In this document: positions 35,347 to 43,067 of the stretch, piece after piece
How the letters are laid out: each line of letters begins with the position of its first letter
Position numbering within the stretch: position 1 is the first letter of the stretch
Source: CAZSVI01 sp964610205
GTDB taxonomy: Bacteria > Bacillota > Clostridia > DSM-8532
Reading direction: 5' to 3'
Assembly (NCBI GenBank): GCA_964610205.1
Contig: CAZSVI010000010.1
Coordinates: forward strand, 1-43,612
Length of the DNA stretch: 43,612 bases
Made by a program: the position numbers and the translations under genes
Notes under the pieces: generated by a model
The model's database searches: none
Seen by the model: only the letters and a program-made list of their open reading frames with translations
Told to the model about the DNA's origin: nothing

Positions 35347-36128
35347 TGCATGAAATAAATCAATTAATAGACTTTTCAACCTGGACTGGTAACTGGCCGT
35401 TCTATCACCTCAGATACAGGGAATTGAATACATTAAAGAACAAGCTTAAATCAATGAATGTAGTAAAGGCTTTTATAGCTCCCATTGAGAGTATTCTGGA
35501 ACATGATCCCTTGCGGGCGGACATGCAATTGCTTGATTATATCAAAAATGATGAATTTTTTTCACCGGTCATCATTGTGGATATGTCCTATGCCAATTGG
35601 GAGGATGCTGTTGATCTTGCGGTACGGGATAAAAGGGTGAAGATGGTGAAGCTGCTGCCCAATTATCATATGTATGATTTTACGGAAAATAATATAACTC
35701 CTCTTATAGAAAAAACTTTAGAAAATAATCTGCTGGTTTCAATACAAATGCGTGTTGAAGATGCAAGAGGGCAGTATCCTCTGATGAAGGTTGAGGATAT
35801 GGATATACAGCAAGTTGTAAAAACCATTTCTTATTTCCCGGAGCAGATATTTATTCTGAATAACTGTTACAAGCAAGATTTGATAGAAGTACTGTTCTCA
35901 GTTGAAAATGCGTATGTTGATCTTTCAGGCCTGGAAAATCACAATTTACTTAGATATTTAAAGGAGCTTTCTTCTTTGGAAAGGATACTCTTTTCATCGC
36001 ATTGTCCCTTTTACTATCCTGAGGGGAATCTATATAAACTGAAATATGCAGACCTCCCTGTTGAAGAAATTGAAAAAGTGGAATTCAGAAACGGACAAAA
36101 ACTTTTGAAAAAGCTTGAATCAAAATAA
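35346..36128 (+). CDS. Amidohydrolase-fold protein lacking the metal-ligand motifs
   Basis: This protein also has 260 residues and shares the barrel layout of its upstream neighbour. At the N-terminus the HxH is replaced by DFSTWTGNWPF (residues 9-19). The strand-8 segment reads FSSHCPFYYPEG where the neighbour has YGSDYPG, so the catalytic aspartate is absent. The central VKMVKLLPNYHMYDF segment remains similar to the barrel family. It may be an inactive partner that shapes the active neighbour's substrate pocket, or an enzyme with a different mechanism. Its start codon overlaps the upstream stop, and a hairpin 20 bases after its stop closes the operon. Confidence 0.78.
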   Translation: MHEINQLIDFSTWTGNWPFYHLRYRELNTLKNKLKSMNVVKAFIAPIESILEHDPLRADMQLLDYIKNDEFFSPVIIVDMSYANWEDAVDLAVRDKRVKMVKLLPNYHMYDFTENNITPLIEKTLENNLLVSIQMRVEDARGQYPLMKVEDMDIQQVVKTISYFPEQIFILNNCYKQDLIEVLFSVENAYVDLSGLENHNLLRYLKELSSLERILFSSHCPFYYPEGNLYKLKYADLPVEEIEKVEFRNGQKLLKKLESK

Positions 36129-36148
36129 TGCGGCAGTTATATGTAAAA

Positions 36149-36181
36149 ATGATGATTACCAGGATTTTTGGTAATCATCAT
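36149..36181 (+). terminator. Hairpin terminator of the importer 2/aminotransferase operon
   Basis: ATGATGATTACCA (36149-36161) pairs with TGGTAATCATCAT (36169-36181) around a 7-base loop. A T-run is lacking, but the site lies 20 bases after the last stop codon. From here to 36331 I see nothing besides a short GCCAAA/TTTGGC hairpin. Confidence 0.6.
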
Positions 36182-36331
36182 CTGTTTGCCAAAGATTTTG
36201 GCGGGGACTTTGTAAATAATATTTAAGATGATTTTGATAATAATGTGCTATATCATTTATGAAAAAAGTGACTATGCAGACAACAAAGCTAATACTGCTT
36301 GCGCAATTACTTCCCTTATTATAGAATGTCA

Positions 36332-36495
36332 CTAGGAGTCCGGAAAAGTCACGCACGCATCTTTCCGTCCATTTTTCCGCGCATTCTCCTGCAAAAAAAG
36401 CATTAAATATCCAGATATTCGCCGTTTTTTTGCAGAATTTGTGCGAAAAACTGAATCAAAAATCTGCATACCCGACTTTCCGAGCGCACTCCTAG
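36332..36495. repeat. 164-bp imperfect palindrome with CTAGGAGT ends (MITE-like)
   Basis: CTAGGAGT (36332-36339) faces ACTCCTAG (36488-36495). From these ends the two arms stay complementary, with mismatches, almost to the centre: GGAAAAGTC with GACTTTCC, and CCTGCAAAAAAAGC with GTTTTTTTGCAG. About 75 bases per arm fold back around a centre near 36413. No coding capacity is evident. It resembles a miniature inverted-repeat element and lies 62 bases upstream of the murG-like gene. Confidence 0.65.
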
Positions 36496-36557
36496 GATTT
36501 TGTAGCGCAAACGCAGTAAACGGCTTTGTTTGTCTGCTTTTTTGCGGGGAGCGGGAA

Positions 36558-37616
36558 ATGAAAGTTATTGTTTTAACAGGCGGGGGAACATCAGGGCATG
36601 TTACTCCCAATATTGCATTGATGTCAAAGCTAGAATATATGGGATATACAATCCATTATATCGGTTCCAGGAATGGAATCGAGAAGCAGTTAATCGAAAA
36701 GGAAGGCATTGTTTACCATGAGATTGATTCAGGGAAACTCAGAAGGTATCCGGATATTAAAAACATAACCGATCTGTTCAAAATTGTGAACGGGCTTAAA
36801 CAGTCAATAAAAATATTAAACAGAATAAAGCCGGATGTTGTTTTCAGCAAGGGTGGTTTTGTTTCCTGTCCGGTTGTATGGGCCGCTTGGCTGAAAAAGA
36901 TCCCTGTAATTATTCATGAATCCGATATCACTCCGGGTCTTACCAATAAATTGTCAATACCATTTGCAAAAAAAGTATGCTATACCTTTCCTGAAACTGA
37001 AAAACACCTTCCGATGGAAAAGGCATGCTTAACCGGCCTCCCCGTAAGAGAGGAAATAGTAACAGGAGATCGGTTGAAGGGCTGTAAAATATGCGGCTTT
37101 ACAAGTATAAAACCTGTTATACTGGTTATCGGAGGCAGCCAGGGATCGGAGAATATCAACAGGGCTGTCCGGAATGTAATTCATAACATGCGGGATACTT
37201 TTCAGGTTTGCCACATCTGCGGGAAGGGAAATGTAAAGCCGGAGATGGAAGGGATAAAAGGTTATAAACAATTTGAGTATGTCAATAAAGAACTGCCTGA
37301 TATTTTTGCCTGTGCGGATATCTTTATTTCCAGAGCGGGCGCAACTGTTCTGTTTGAGATACTGGCATTGAAAAAACCCGCGCTGCTGATTCCGCTTTCA
37401 AAAAATGCCAGCAGAGGCGACCAGATATTAAATGCCGAATCATTCCGGAATCACGGCTACAGCGATGTATTACGTGAAGAAAACCTGACAGGCGAAGCTT
37501 TGATGGATAAAGTGAAAGATATATATAACAACAGGGAAATGTACATAAGAGCAATGAAAAAGAACCCGTCAGGGGATGCGGTTGAAAAAGTAGCGGATAT
37601 TATAAAAAATTGTTAA
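36558..37616 (+). CDS. murG: MurG-like UDP-GlcNAc transferase (peptidoglycan lipid II synthesis)
   Basis: This 352-residue GT28-family enzyme should add GlcNAc to undecaprenyl-pyrophosphoryl-MurNAc-pentapeptide at the inner face of the membrane. Motifs are TGGGTSGHVTPNIAL at the N-terminus, FSKGGFVSCPVVWAAW, IHESDITPGLTNKL, VIGGSQGSENINRAV and SRAGATVLFEILALKKPALL. The start at 36558 has GGGGAGCGG upstream. The reading frame extends further 5' through the repeat at 36332, but this extension has no resemblance to the family. It stands alone, outside a division/cell-wall cluster, so it may be a second MurG paralogue. Confidence 0.9.
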   Translation: MKVIVLTGGGTSGHVTPNIALMSKLEYMGYTIHYIGSRNGIEKQLIEKEGIVYHEIDSGKLRRYPDIKNITDLFKIVNGLKQSIKILNRIKPDVVFSKGGFVSCPVVWAAWLKKIPVIIHESDITPGLTNKLSIPFAKKVCYTFPETEKHLPMEKACLTGLPVREEIVTGDRLKGCKICGFTSIKPVILVIGGSQGSENINRAVRNVIHNMRDTFQVCHICGKGNVKPEMEGIKGYKQFEYVNKELPDIFACADIFISRAGATVLFEILALKKPALLIPLSKNASRGDQILNAESFRNHGYSDVLREENLTGEALMDKVKDIYNNREMYIRAMKKNPSGDAVEKVADIIKNC

Positions 37617-37912
37617 AATGATTATATAAGTTAAAGAGGCCGCGTATAAAATACAGAAATATACGGAGCTTTACCGCCGTAATAAGGAGTTTGAATGTTT
37701 AAAGCAATTTTTCAAGGTATATTCTGAAGTGTATCCGAGTTTTCAGATTACAAATTGAATCCGTGTGATTTTACAAATCATGTATTTTCACGTAACCCTT
37801 ATCCAAAAGCTTTTCCCAAACATGTCACTCAACGGATCATAGTTTTCCCTGCCTGTTTATTCCAGTAAATAATTCTGTTATAATATGATAAAAAGGAATT
37901 ATAAGAGGATAT

Positions 37913-38347
37913 ATGAAATTTTATATTTTTGGAAAAGAGTTTGGAATACGAAAAGAATTTTTCATAAGCGGCCTGTTTATACTGATTATCCTTTTAGCAC
38001 TCTGGGGAGGATATTTAAAATCAAACCGGGTTGAAGTGTTTAATGCCGGGGATAAGCCGTTTCCTCAAAGTATAAATGAGAGTCTTGCGCGGGAGAAGGA
38101 AGATAGCGGAGAAATTGAATTAATTAATATAAATACCGAAGGAATTGAAACATTGATATTATTAAATGGCATAGGAGAGGTTAAGGCAAGGGCAATTATT
38201 GAATACCGGGAGCTCAACGGGCTCTTCAAAAATATTGAGGAAATAAAGAATGTAAAGGGAATAGGGGACGCAACCTTTCTGAAGATTAAAGACAGAATTA
38301 CAGTTGAGCATGAAAATGATATTCCCGCAGAGGATATATCAAATTAA
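37913..38347 (+). CDS. ComEA-like membrane-anchored helix-hairpin-helix protein
   Basis: This is a 144-residue protein. A hydrophobic segment at about 16-35 (FFISGLFILIILLALWGGYL) anchors it, and a short linker follows. A tandem helix-hairpin-helix domain spans about 70-132: ININTEGIETLILLNGIG and KNVKGIGDATFLKIKDRI hold the two GIG turns. ComEA-type proteins bind double-stranded DNA at the cell surface during uptake, and short versions also occur in non-competent Clostridia. AGAGGATAT precedes the ATG. The 296 bases upstream (37617-37912) contain a TATAAT at 37879-37884 without a good -35 and nothing else I recognise. Confidence 0.82.
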   Translation: MKFYIFGKEFGIRKEFFISGLFILIILLALWGGYLKSNRVEVFNAGDKPFPQSINESLAREKEDSGEIELININTEGIETLILLNGIGEVKARAIIEYRELNGLFKNIEEIKNVKGIGDATFLKIKDRITVEHENDIPAEDISN

Positions 38348-38466
38348 ATATTACGGATTAAATATTACCGCTTCAAAAGGCTTTTATATTTTTCAAAAAA
38401 GGTTTATAATTATTCGTTGAAACAGATATATAACAGAAAACAGATCTGCTGCAAGGAGTTGAAGTC

Positions 38467-40428
38467 ATGATAAAAATAATGTTAAAAGATGGAACCGTTA
38501 AAGAATATAACAGAGGGGTAACTGTTTTGGAAGCTGCCGGGGATATCAGCGGCGGGCTTGCCAGGGCGGCTACGGCCGGAGAAGTAAACGGATTAACGGT
38601 GGATCTTAGGTATGAATTGAATGAAGACTGCAAAATGAATATTTTAACCTTTGACGATCAGGATGGTAAGATGGCATACTGGCACACCACATCCCACATT
38701 ATGGCTCAGGCGGTAAAAAGGCTTTTTCCGGATACGAAGCTTGCCATCGGACCTTCAATCGAGAGCGGGTTTTATTATGATTTTGATGTGGAAAAGCCAT
38801 TCACTCCGGAGCAGCTTGAGGAAATAGAAAATGAAATGCTGAATATTATAAAAGATGATTTGCCGATTGAACGCTTCGTTTTAAACCGTGAAGAAGCGCT
38901 GCGTAAGGTTAAGGAGCAGGGCGAGATATATAAGGCCGAACTGATAGGAGAACTGCCTGAAGATACCGAAATATCGTTTTACCGGCAGGGAGAATTCACA
39001 GACCTTTGTGCCGGCCCGCATCTTCAAAGTACAGGCAGAGTGAAGGCATTAAAGCTTGTAAATCTTGCCGGCGCCTATTGGCGGGGAAATGAAAAGAATA
39101 AAATGCTGCAAAGGGTTTATGGAGTGAGCTTCCCCAAAAAGAATATGCTGGATGAGCATCTTGCGCGCCTGGAAGAAGCCAAAAAGAGGGATCACAACAA
39201 ACTGGGCAGGGAATTGGAATTATTTATGACCTCTGAGCCTGTAGGACAAGGCCTTCCATTATTGATGCCCAAAGGAGCAAAGGTAATTCAGATTCTTCAG
39301 CGTTTTGTGGAAGACGAAGAAGAACGCAGAGGCTATGTGCTTACGAAAACCCCCATGCTGGCAAAGAATGATCTTTATAAAATATCGGGGCACTGGCAGC
39401 ACTATAAGGAGGGCATGTTTGTGCTCGGAGACGAGGACAGGGATGAAGAGGTTCTGGCCTTGCGTCCTATGACCTGTCCCTTCCAGTTTATGATTTATAA
39501 TTCCAGATTGCACAGCTACAGAGATTTACCTGTCAGAATGGCAGAAACCTCTACACTGTTCCGTAACGAATCGTCGGGTGAAATGCATGGGCTTATCCGT
39601 GTGCGCCAGTTTACTATATCGGAAGGGCATTTGATCGTAACGCCAGATCAGTTGGAAGAAGAGTTCAAAGGCGTATTGGATCTGATCGATTATATTATGG
39701 ATATCCTTGGAATAAAGGAGGATATCTCTTATCAGTTTTCAAAGTGGGATCCTAACAACAAGGAAAAATATTTCGATCTGCCCGATGCCTGGGAAGATAC
39801 CGAAAGGAAAATGAAAAACATACTTGATCATTTAGGGATTCCTTATAGGGAAGCAATTGGTGAAGCTGCCTTCTATGGGCCAAAACTGGATATACAGTTT
39901 AAAAACGTACACGGCAAGGAAGATACGATAATTACCGTACAGATAGATTTTTCACTGCCTGAGCGTTTTGATATGACCTATGTTGACAGAGATAATGAAA
40001 AGAAACGCCCATATGTTATCCACCGTACCTCTGTGGGCTGTTATGAACGTACCCTGGCAATGCTGATAGAAAAGTACGCCGGTGCGTTTCCCACCTGGAT
40101 GGCACCGGTACAGGTGAAAATTTTGCCAATTATTGATAAACAGCAGGAATATGCCGCCAATCTGGCCAACAGACTGAGAAGCCAGGGTGTACGTGTTGAA
40201 GTGGACGCAAGGAATGAAAAAATCGGGTACAGGATTCGTGAGGCGCAACTTGCGAAAATCCCTTATATGCTGGTTATTGGAGACAAAGAGATGGAAAAGG
40301 AACAGGTGGCGGTTCGTTCAAGAAAAGAAGGTGACCTCGGTGCTATGGATACGGACGCGTTTATTAATAAACTGGTTAATGAAGTAAATACAAGGACACA
40401 GGGGGACGGTTCTTGTGTGTTGGAATAA
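38467..40428 (+). CDS. thrS: Threonine--tRNA ligase
   Basis: This 653-residue class II synthetase charges tRNA-Thr. A TGS domain (1-62) is followed by the SAD editing domain with HTTSHIMAQAV and DLCAGPH. The catalytic core has RPMTCPFQFMIY (zinc cysteine), RNESSGEMHGLIRVRQFTIS and HRTSVGCYERTLAMLIEKY. An anticodon-binding domain lies at about 545-640. The last eleven residues (RTQGDGSCVLE) are encoded by a mobile palindrome (see 40393). A TATAAT lies at 38405-38410, but I see no T-box leader in the short 119-base gap. AAGGAG precedes the ATG. Confidence 0.97.
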   Translation: MIKIMLKDGTVKEYNRGVTVLEAAGDISGGLARAATAGEVNGLTVDLRYELNEDCKMNILTFDDQDGKMAYWHTTSHIMAQAVKRLFPDTKLAIGPSIESGFYYDFDVEKPFTPEQLEEIENEMLNIIKDDLPIERFVLNREEALRKVKEQGEIYKAELIGELPEDTEISFYRQGEFTDLCAGPHLQSTGRVKALKLVNLAGAYWRGNEKNKMLQRVYGVSFPKKNMLDEHLARLEEAKKRDHNKLGRELELFMTSEPVGQGLPLLMPKGAKVIQILQRFVEDEEERRGYVLTKTPMLAKNDLYKISGHWQHYKEGMFVLGDEDRDEEVLALRPMTCPFQFMIYNSRLHSYRDLPVRMAETSTLFRNESSGEMHGLIRVRQFTISEGHLIVTPDQLEEEFKGVLDLIDYIMDILGIKEDISYQFSKWDPNNKEKYFDLPDAWEDTERKMKNILDHLGIPYREAIGEAAFYGPKLDIQFKNVHGKEDTIITVQIDFSLPERFDMTYVDRDNEKKRPYVIHRTSVGCYERTLAMLIEKYAGAFPTWMAPVQVKILPIIDKQQEYAANLANRLRSQGVRVEVDARNEKIGYRIREAQLAKIPYMLVIGDKEMEKEQVAVRSRKEGDLGAMDTDAFINKLVNEVNTRTQGDGSCVLE

Positions 40429-40454
40429 CACACAAGAATCATCCCCCCTGTGTC
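40393..40454. repeat. GGGGACGGTTCT palindromic repeat, copy 1 (in the thrS 3' end)
   Basis: The left arm AGGACACAGGGGGACGGTTC... (40393-40421) faces a right arm at 40427-40454 ending in CCCCCCTGTGTC. The right arm differs from the perfect complement at a few positions (AATCAT for AACCGT). The thrS stop codon TAA (40426-40428) lies in the centre, so the left arm is coding and the right arm is not. Confidence 0.85.
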
Positions 40455-40494
40455 TAATCAGATAAATTATTATATAAAGAGGGGAAATTTAAAA

Positions 40495-41520
40495 ATGAAA
40501 GCAGCTGTTTATATGGGAAACCATGTAATTTCATTCAATGATTTGCCCATTCCGCAAATTGGCGATAATGATATTTTGGTAAAGGTTCAATCCTGTGGCG
40601 TATGCGGTACTGATGTTCATATTTTTGAAGGGAACGAAGGAGCTGCGCAAACAAACCCGCCTGTTATTTTGGGTCATGAATTTTCCGGTATTGTTGATAA
40701 AGCCGGGAACCGGGTTCAAAATGTAAAAGTTGGTGACCGTGTATCCGTTGATCCCAACAATACATGCGGCAGCTGTTATTACTGCCGTAACGGGAGGGCA
40801 CATTTTTGTGAAAATATGACAGGCTACGGTACAACCACAGACGGAGGCTTTGCGCAATATTGCGCGGTTCACTCCAAACAGGCATTTCATTTACCAGACA
40901 ATGTTTCTTTCGAGGAAGGGGCAATGATCGAGCCTGTAGCATGTTGTTTACATGGGGTTGACTGTTGTGAAATAACAACAGGAAGTGCGGTTATGATTTT
41001 TGGAGCCGGAACCATTGGCCTTATTATGCTGCAGCTGGCAAAGCTTGCCGGGGCTTCCACAGTAATCGTATCGGAACCAATCCGGGAAAAACGGAATATT
41101 GCTAAAAAACTGGGAGCAGATATTGCAATTGATCCGTTGAATGATAACATGAATGATATAATAAGAAAGCATGGCATTGCAGATATAAATACCGTCATTG
41201 AGTGTGTTGGGCTTAAAAACACCATGATTGATGCCATAAGATATGCGGGGAGATGCTCAACGGTAATGTTGTTCGGATTGGGCAGTCCCAATGATGAAAT
41301 TCCCGTAAAGCCCTTCGAGTTATTTAAAAAAGAGATAACAATCAGGGCATCCTACATTAATCCATATACCCAGGGAAGATCATTGGATATCATTAAATCC
41401 GGTAAAATTGACATTAAATCACTAATCTCACATATAACCGATTTGAGTCAGCTTGAAGAAGTTCTTGAAAATCCGAATATCCGCAGCAGCGGTAAAGTAA
41501 TTGTTAACCCATGGACGTAG
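40495..41520 (+). CDS. Zinc-dependent medium-chain alcohol/polyol dehydrogenase
   Basis: This 341-residue enzyme is of the MDR superfamily, closest in look to sorbitol/threonine dehydrogenases. Catalytic-zinc ligands are C37 (CGVCGTDVH), H61 and E62 (GHEFSG). Structural zinc is held by C91, C94, C97 and C105. The Rossmann motif is FGAGTIGLIMLQLA. The start at 40495 has GAGGGG upstream; an earlier GTG lies within the preceding repeat. The sugar kinase starts 15 bases after the stop, so the pair probably oxidises a polyol to a ketose that the kinase then phosphorylates; this is inferred. Confidence 0.9.
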   Translation: MKAAVYMGNHVISFNDLPIPQIGDNDILVKVQSCGVCGTDVHIFEGNEGAAQTNPPVILGHEFSGIVDKAGNRVQNVKVGDRVSVDPNNTCGSCYYCRNGRAHFCENMTGYGTTTDGGFAQYCAVHSKQAFHLPDNVSFEEGAMIEPVACCLHGVDCCEITTGSAVMIFGAGTIGLIMLQLAKLAGASTVIVSEPIREKRNIAKKLGADIAIDPLNDNMNDIIRKHGIADINTVIECVGLKNTMIDAIRYAGRCSTVMLFGLGSPNDEIPVKPFELFKKEITIRASYINPYTQGRSLDIIKSGKIDIKSLISHITDLSQLEEVLENPNIRSSGKVIVNPWT

Positions 41521-41535
41521 AAGGAGAGCTTAAAC

Positions 41536-42501
41536 ATGTATGATATTGTTGCATTGGGTGAATTGTTAATTGATTTTACACCAAGAGGTATGTCTGAATC
41601 GGGATTTCTTTTATATGAGCAAAATCCCGGCGGCGCGCCTGCAAATGTTCTGGTTGCGTGCAGCCGGCTGGGAGAAAAATGCGCGTTTATTGGCATGGTT
41701 GGCAACGATCAGTTTGGTATATATCTTAAGGAGATACTTGAGGAAAACAATATTAGTGCAAAGAGTCTGCTTTTATCCGACAAAGCAGGAACTACACTTG
41801 CATTTGTGCACCTTAATGAGAAGGGTGACCGAAGCTTTACCTTTTATAGAAATCCTGGAGCGGATACACTGATTTCACCTGAAAATGTAAACTTATCATT
41901 GATAGATCAGTGTAAATTGTTTCATTTCGGTTCAGTATCCATGACGCATGAACCTTCCAGAGCAGCTACCATGAAGGCTGCGTCTTATGCAGAGAGCAAG
42001 GGGAAAATAGTCTCTTATGATCCCAACTATCGGCCTGCTTTATGGAGCAGCCGGCAGGAAGCAATTAAGCAAATGAAGTCCGGAGTGCAATATGCTGATA
42101 TTATAAAGGTATCTGAAGAAGAGTTATCACTCATCAGTGATTGTGCGGAAATTGAGCAGGGTGCGGCATACCTGTTAAACAAAGGCGTATTGCTCGTAAG
42201 TGTAACTTTAGGTGCAAAGGGATGTTACTACGCCCATAAAAATGCAAACGGGTATTTACCGACCTATAATACAAAAGTGATTGATACCACAGGCTCTGGC
42301 GATTCATTTATGGGAGCATTGCTGCATTGTGTTTTGAACGAGGCAAATGGATTGGATGGGCTGTCCCGAACTGAGTTGGAAAGGATACTGGATTTTGCCA
42401 ATGCTGCAGGTGCGCTGTGCGCAACAAAGAGGGGTGCAATTCCAGCCATTCCAACCAAAGAAGAAATCTTAAGGACACAGGGGACGGTTCTTGTGTGTTA
42501 G
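41536..42501 (+). CDS. PfkB-family carbohydrate kinase (fructokinase-like)
   Basis: This 321-residue ribokinase-family enzyme has ALGELLIDFTP at the N-terminus, the first PfkB signature in NPGGAPANVLVACSRLG, and the second signature DTTGSGDSFMGALL with catalytic base D256. The set resembles bacterial fructokinases. The natural end seems to be near KRGAIPAIPTKEEIL; the last nine residues (RTQGTVLVC) and the stop come from an inserted palindrome. AGGAGAG precedes the ATG. It pairs with the dehydrogenase at 40495. Confidence 0.92.
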   Translation: MYDIVALGELLIDFTPRGMSESGFLLYEQNPGGAPANVLVACSRLGEKCAFIGMVGNDQFGIYLKEILEENNISAKSLLLSDKAGTTLAFVHLNEKGDRSFTFYRNPGADTLISPENVNLSLIDQCKLFHFGSVSMTHEPSRAATMKAASYAESKGKIVSYDPNYRPALWSSRQEAIKQMKSGVQYADIIKVSEEELSLISDCAEIEQGAAYLLNKGVLLVSVTLGAKGCYYAHKNANGYLPTYNTKVIDTTGSGDSFMGALLHCVLNEANGLDGLSRTELERILDFANAAGALCATKRGAIPAIPTKEEILRTQGTVLVC

Positions 42502-42532
42502 TCTAACACACAAGAACCGTCCCCCCGTGTTT
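42472..42532. repeat. GGGGACGGTTCT palindromic repeat, copy 2 (in the kinase 3' end)
   Basis: Arms 42480-42500 (GGGGACGGTTCTTGTGTGTT plus A) and 42504-42524 form a perfect 21-bp stem around GTC. Complementarity continues outward with a small bulge (ACAC / GTGT). The kinase stop (42499-42501) is at the centre. The right end touches the stop codon of the minus-strand gene at 42534. Confidence 0.88.
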
Positions 42533-42533
42533 C

Positions 42534-42788
42534 CTACAGGAAAGCCTGCTGGATCTGTTCGTGAATTTCCTCCGGTGTCATTCCTGTTGCATCAATAACA
42601 GGGGCACCGGTTGCAGTGTCCTGCAAACCCAGAAAATCATTATTCATACCGGTTACAACAATAGCATCATAATCCTCGTCCTGCGCATTTGAAAAAACAT
42701 CAAAGCCCACAGTTTCCACTGTATATCCAAGATCGGTAAGATAATCCTTAACAGGTGTCAAGTCTCTTTGAACAGCTATCTTTTGCAT
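42534..42788 (-). CDS. YkuS-family (UPF0180) small protein
   Basis: This 84-residue protein matches the Firmicute YkuS/UPF0180 family in length and in the pattern KIAVQRDLTPVKDYLTDLGY and DAIVVTGMNNDFLGLQDT. The function is not known; the fold is probably a small alpha/beta domain. AAGGAGGT precedes the ATG on the minus strand. The stop codon lies directly next to repeat copy 2, and repeat copy 3 lies upstream of the start, so the gene is bracketed by two copies of the palindrome. Confidence 0.87.
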   Translation of the reverse strand: MQKIAVQRDLTPVKDYLTDLGYTVETVGFDVFSNAQDEDYDAIVVTGMNNDFLGLQDTATGAPVIDATGMTPEEIHEQIQQAFL

Positions 42789-42851
42789 ATTTTTTACCTC
42801 CTTGTATGTGTATACTATTTATTAATATATGAAAAATGTAAGGTAATATAC

Positions 42852-42936
42852 AGAACACAAGGGAACACAAGGAACACAAGGGGACGGTTCTCCTGTGTTA
42901 CGCCCGTAACACAGGAGAACCGTCCCCTTGTGTTCC
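42852..42936. repeat. GGGGACGGTTCT palindromic repeat, copy 3, with short tandem repeats
   Basis: The arms at 42871-42900 and 42907-42936 are perfect 30-bp reverse complements around CGCCCG. Directly left of it, GAACACAAGG-like units are repeated about three times (42853-42880). The unit lies between the divergent starts of the YkuS gene and the histidine kinase gene. No transposase is present in the window. Confidence 0.88.
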
Positions 42937-43067
42937 CACGTCCCCCTGCGTTCTTAAAAACTCACCCATATCGTAAAAAACTCACCATTATTAATACTCC
43001 GATTCGGTTGTACAATAAAATTAATAATGCGTTTTTATAAAAAGAGATGTTCAGCACAAGTTTGGAG

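Noticed and set aside
36441..36557. 39-residue N-terminal extension of the murG-like gene
   Set aside because: It runs through the palindromic element and has no MurG resemblance. The canonical MKVIVLTGGG start at 36558 has a good Shine-Dalgarno.
38348..38466. T-box leader in front of thrS
   Set aside because: The gap is too short and lacks the conserved TGGNACCGCG block and a terminator/antiterminator pair.
42472..42936. Repeats as a CRISPR array
   Set aside because: Only three units with large, unequal spacing and genes in between; each unit is itself a long palindrome and there are no cas genes.
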